64,000 nucleotides of DNA from Macrobrachium rosenbergii (Eukaryota; Arthropoda; Malacostraca; Decapoda; Palaemonidae): contig NC_089767.1 in NCBI RefSeq assembly GCF_040412425.1, forward strand, positions 42,115,509 to 42,179,508. The letters run 5' to 3'. Positions 60,479-64,000 of the stretch are shown in pieces. Position 1 is the stretch's first letter; each line of letters begins with the position of its first letter. A model generated the notes under the pieces. It did no database searches. It was given only the letters and a program-made list of their open reading frames with translations, and was not told where the DNA came from. A program made the position numbers and the translations under genes.

Positions 60479-60611
60479 AACCTTCTGGTCATCTTCGCCT
60501 CCTTGTTACGAGGGTCCGGAGAGTTCAAACTATCTGTCGTGCTTCCTTGAATTGCTTCTTTTTACGTCTGTTGGCTTGAAAGTAGGAGTGAATAAAGATT
60601 GACTGACAGCA

Positions 60612-60639
60612 ATGTCATCCCGAAAGACTCTGGGAACCG
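60612..60639 (+). CDS. Possible first coding exon of a gene leaving the window
   Basis: ATG after acagca, reading MSSRKTLGT, then a good donor ACCG|gtaaga, phase 1. It lies just downstream of a GC-rich, GA-repeat-rich block of the kind seen at arthropod promoters. No partner exon was found up to 64000, so identity is unknown and chance is possible. Confidence 0.22.
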
Positions 60640-61650
60640 GTAAGATAACACCTATTAATACCATGCCTCTTAAGGAGAAAATTATACATGCTTCCGCGTT
60701 AGCATACGTAAAAATATACATAGCAGCTACGTTTCCACAAGCACGTAAAATTCACAGGTAAAAAGTACAAGCATATGAAATGCACTGCTACTAAGCACAA
60801 GCATACAAAATGCATAGGTAATAAATACACAAAGACAAAAATCAGTTTTCATCTATACCTGTAATTAAACACTAAACTACACTGCTTGCATGAATACGTG
60901 CGAAAACATTCATACATACACATACACACCCACACAGATATGTATAATGCAAAGTAAATAGCTAAAAAATACACAAGAACAAAAATCGATTGTCACGTAT
61001 CCCTAAAATTATCATTATAGAACACTACTCCCTGCTTGTACACAAGCACAAACATGCCTATGTAAGAAAATTTAAATACACACACGCACCCTCTTAGCAC
61101 GCAACACAGCCAAAGTACTTACTGAATCCATACACTACACGCTAACAAGCTTATACAAAAACAAACACGTATAAATATGTAAGAAAATGTTAATACACAC
61201 ACACATACCCTTTTAGCACGCAACACATCCAAAGCACCAAAATCTATACCCTCCGCCACTGACAACAGACACGCGAAGGCCTTAGCTTTCACGAAGTCAT
61301 TTCCATTCATCGGCTATCGGAAGTATTGTGCCGTATTGATAGCCAATACGTTACCCACTAAATAACAAGTAATTCGGGAGTAGGACACGGGTTTGATAAT
61401 GCCCGGTTTCCGTAAAGGTTTGCATAAACTGAGTTAGGATCGTTAGAATTGCAAAAGAAGGGGGTGGATTAGATTATATTAAAATTATTATCATCATCAC
61501 TAATATGTTTTTAGATGAAAATCCTCAATCACTTCATTTAGCAAACATCTACAAAAAGCAAAAGAGAAGACAGAGAAGTTAATAGAATAATTAAGTGTAT
61601 GTACACACAGGGGTGTAAACTAGTATTGATGTGTGTAGTTATGACTCACA
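60640..61650. other. Non-coding stretch, nothing recognised
   Basis: AT-rich DNA with 'caagcatacaaaatgca' style short direct repeats (60740-60820) and a repeated 'cttttagcacgcaacaca' block (61093, 61210). No gene seen. Confidence 0.4.
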
Positions 61651-61937
61651 AGGCGTTCATAATTACAAGGGCCTCCCCACAAAAAAATTGAGTTATAAGT
61701 CATCAAAGTGTTGGAAATTCAACCTGCTCTAATTTCTTTATTTTTCAAGATACAAAGTTGAATTTTGTGTGAGATGAAATATTTGCAATCAGGAATAGAA
61801 TAGTATGCATAAAATATTGTAGTTCAACACTACTCCATTTTTTGGGGAAAAAAGGGGGATTATTTTAAAGGTGATCAGGCGAAAAACGCCATTTTCAAAA
61901 TTTGGGGAGACAGGCCCTTCTAATGCTGAACGCCTGA
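61651..61937. mobile_element. AGGCGTTC-ended MITE, copy 2
   Basis: Ends aggcgttcataattacaagg and, inverted, ccttctaatgctgaacgcct. Its interior closely matches 57995-58270 ('gaatagtatgcataaa', 'ggggaaaaaagggggattat', 'gatcaggcgaaaaacgcc'). Confidence 0.8.
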
Positions 61938-62326
61938 GTTGTTTACTTTTAGAAATTCGTACGTTTATAAATACATGCAAGCAAACAGGATAACAAATGC
62001 TAATACACTGTACAAGCATAATCTACACTTATGTTTGCAAATATCAACTTTTTATAATTATACCCATAACACGAATAATCCCCAATGACATAACAATACA
62101 ACGAACGCAAGCAATACAAAAGGCATTACGCCCCCGAGTGTAAAAAAAAAAAGACGCCAAGAATAAAAAAATTAAAAAATCAATTCAAACGGAAATGAAA
62201 AATTCTAAAACGAAAAAAATTCGTAACAAGATCCCAGGCACCTCTGCACTTCTCTCCAAGCAGAAACAACGCTAAGGGCCACCACTTGAGTCATTTCCTC
62301 CAAACGAGGTGCCAACACCACAACAC

Positions 62327-62330
<4 letters not shown>
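61938..62330. other. Non-coding stretch, nothing recognised
   Basis: AT-rich DNA with A runs. No gene or repeat family recognised. Confidence 0.4.

Positions 62331-62383
<53 letters not shown>
62331..62383. repeat. (GA)n microsatellite
   Basis: Pure GA run. Confidence 0.95.
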
Positions 62384-62387
<4 letters not shown>

Positions 62388-62726
62388 TTCTATTACGGGA
62401 CTGAAGGCCCTCTGCCAATTTCCTTTACACTGCATTTTTGTTACACCTGTTTTCTTCCGAATTTTTTTTTTCCTTTTTTTCACTTGTCCCATTTTCTTAA
62501 ACCACGTGCTATGCAAAAAATGCACTTTTTTCTTCCTCCCCACACTGGGGGGAGGGGGGGGGGTTAGGGTAGGGAGACGGACCCTGGGGGTGGGGTAGTT
62601 AGAGGAAAGGGGGGAGGGGGGGTGGTAGCACACCGGTTGTAAGCCAGTAACAGGAGTTGAACCTCGGCACCTGGTGGCCTACATAGAGGTTCAAGTATGG
62701 GGAAAGAGGACATGAAGGCTTAGGAA

Positions 62727-62729
<3 letters not shown>

Positions 62730-62803
<74 letters not shown>
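62730..62803. repeat. (GA)n microsatellite
   Basis: Pure GA run; a shorter one lies at 62892-62923. Confidence 0.95.
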
Positions 62804-62807
<4 letters not shown>

Positions 62808-63371
62808 GGTGGGGAGGATAAAGATTCATGGGATGTAAGGTTCGCCATTGAAAAATTGAACTAAAGGAAATAACATATAGGTAATACTACAGAGAGAGAG
62901 AGAGAGAGAGATCGAGAGAGAGAGATATGATTCATTACCATTGAAAAACTGAACTTTTAGGTAATGAGAGGTAAGAGAGAGATTCCGTTCTCGCCCTGAA
63001 ACAGGAATTTCAAAAGCCATCAGACATTTCGGATTATGCTTGAAAAAGAGTCAAATCTATAAAAAAAAATGACTGGATCCCTTGCTGAAAAGCATTAAAA
63101 AAACTTTCAAAGCCATCTCTCTCTCTTATCTTGAAAAAGGGTCTCTCTATAAAAAAACTGGATATTGCTGAAAGCATTAAAAATGGTTCTCTCTCTCTCT
63201 CTCTCTCTTCTGTATTCTAATCCGGTCAAAAGCACATTTAATAACTTACAAACATGCCCTTTAAAAGTGTGCCCATTTCAAGACAAGATACCATTGTTAT
63301 TAAGACTTGGATTGTATAATCATTGTGTGTGTATATATGTATGTATACTTATATATAATATATATATACAT

Positions 63372-63374
<3 letters not shown>

Positions 63375-63460
<86 letters not shown>
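63375..63460. repeat. (TA)n then (TG)n microsatellite
   Basis: TA run followed by GT repeats to about 63482. Confidence 0.95.
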
Positions 63461-63464
<4 letters not shown>

Positions 63465-63484
63465 ATATGTGTGTGTGTGTGTAT

Positions 63485-64000
63485 GGACAAAAAGAATTAA
63501 TAATACGAATGTAACTGCAATGGCTGAAAAATATCTGCCAACTGGCAAATATAATGTGTCTTCCTAACGCCGCAAAAGCTATGTATCAGTGATAAAAAAA
63601 TAACTGTTAGCAAATTAATCATATAAAAATCTTAAACGACCTGACATCATCGTTCTCTATAATAGAAAATAAACAAAACCGAATGAAAAGAAGGGACTGA
63701 CTTCCGCACCCGTCAGCCTTTGCAAAGTTCCACAGCCTTTAAAAAGTCTACGGGAATTTACCTCCTACTTTCAGCCGTGTGCCTCGATATTTTCTATTTT
63801 TAAATATCCCCCTTATTTAGATCTTTGAAAATAACTCTAGTCTATCGTTCCAGAGTTATCCCGATAAATTTACAAGAAGCATGATACGATATGATAACGT
63901 TGAACCCCAAGAGTTACAATAATATCAGCTGTGAAGAAACAATAAAAAAACAATCGACTATAAAAAAAACTTGCGCTCAGAGTGAAGATCTCAAGAACAA
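63485..64000. other. Non-coding stretch at window end
   Basis: AT-rich DNA with no recognised gene or repeat. Confidence 0.4.

Noticed and set aside
62640..62700. tRNA-like B box on the minus strand (ggttcaactcc)
   Set aside because: No matching A box or cloverleaf could be formed around it.

Overview
The window is a stretch of animal nuclear genome, most likely from a decapod crustacean. Coding sequence is sparse and split by phased GT-AG introns. There are very many long (TA)n, (GA)n and (AAT)n microsatellites and several families of short inverted-repeat elements. One gene belongs to the arthropod DM4/12 family. The species assignment is inference; no species-specific marker was recognised.

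Two protein-coding genes can be supported, arranged tail to tail. On the + strand (3734-6771) a four-exon gene encodes a 201-residue secreted DM4/DM12-family protein, and all of its splice phases agree. On the - strand a gene of at least 36 kb (ATG at 50880, stop at 14588) encodes a RIC3-type protein. RIC3 proteins are ER membrane chaperones for nicotinic acetylcholine receptors. The RIC3 features are a glycine/proline-rich segment, one transmembrane helix (exon 3) and a RIC3-type coiled coil (exon 6). A very long acidic, low-complexity C-terminal region follows. The assembled model is about 2,060 residues, much longer than usual RIC3 proteins. Its largest exon (24866-27688) contains a 24-bp/8-residue tandem repeat bounded by two frameshifts that cancel each other. 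Two junctions (exon 2/3 and exon 6/7) do not match in phase with the obvious splice sites, so the model is incomplete there.

The rest is intron and intergenic DNA. It holds three copies of a TA-flanked MITE, four copies plus a fragment of a hairpin-rich ~380-bp element, four copies of a SINE-like ~315-bp element, two copies each of two other inverted-repeat families, a pogo/Tigger-like MITE carrying a nested palindrome, a hAT-like MITE, decayed reverse-transcriptase tails, and several minisatellites (30 bp, ~40 bp, ~85 bp, ~155 bp, and an AT-rich palindromic one). Beyond 51.9 kb no gene is clear. A GC-rich, GA-repeat-rich stretch around 60.1-60.64 kb may be the promoter and first exon of a + strand gene that leaves the window.

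No bacterial, viral, CRISPR or toxin system was seen. The most unusual structures are the oversized RIC3 tail with its coding minisatellite, and tandem copies of a 5' splice site just downstream of the RIC3 transmembrane exon.
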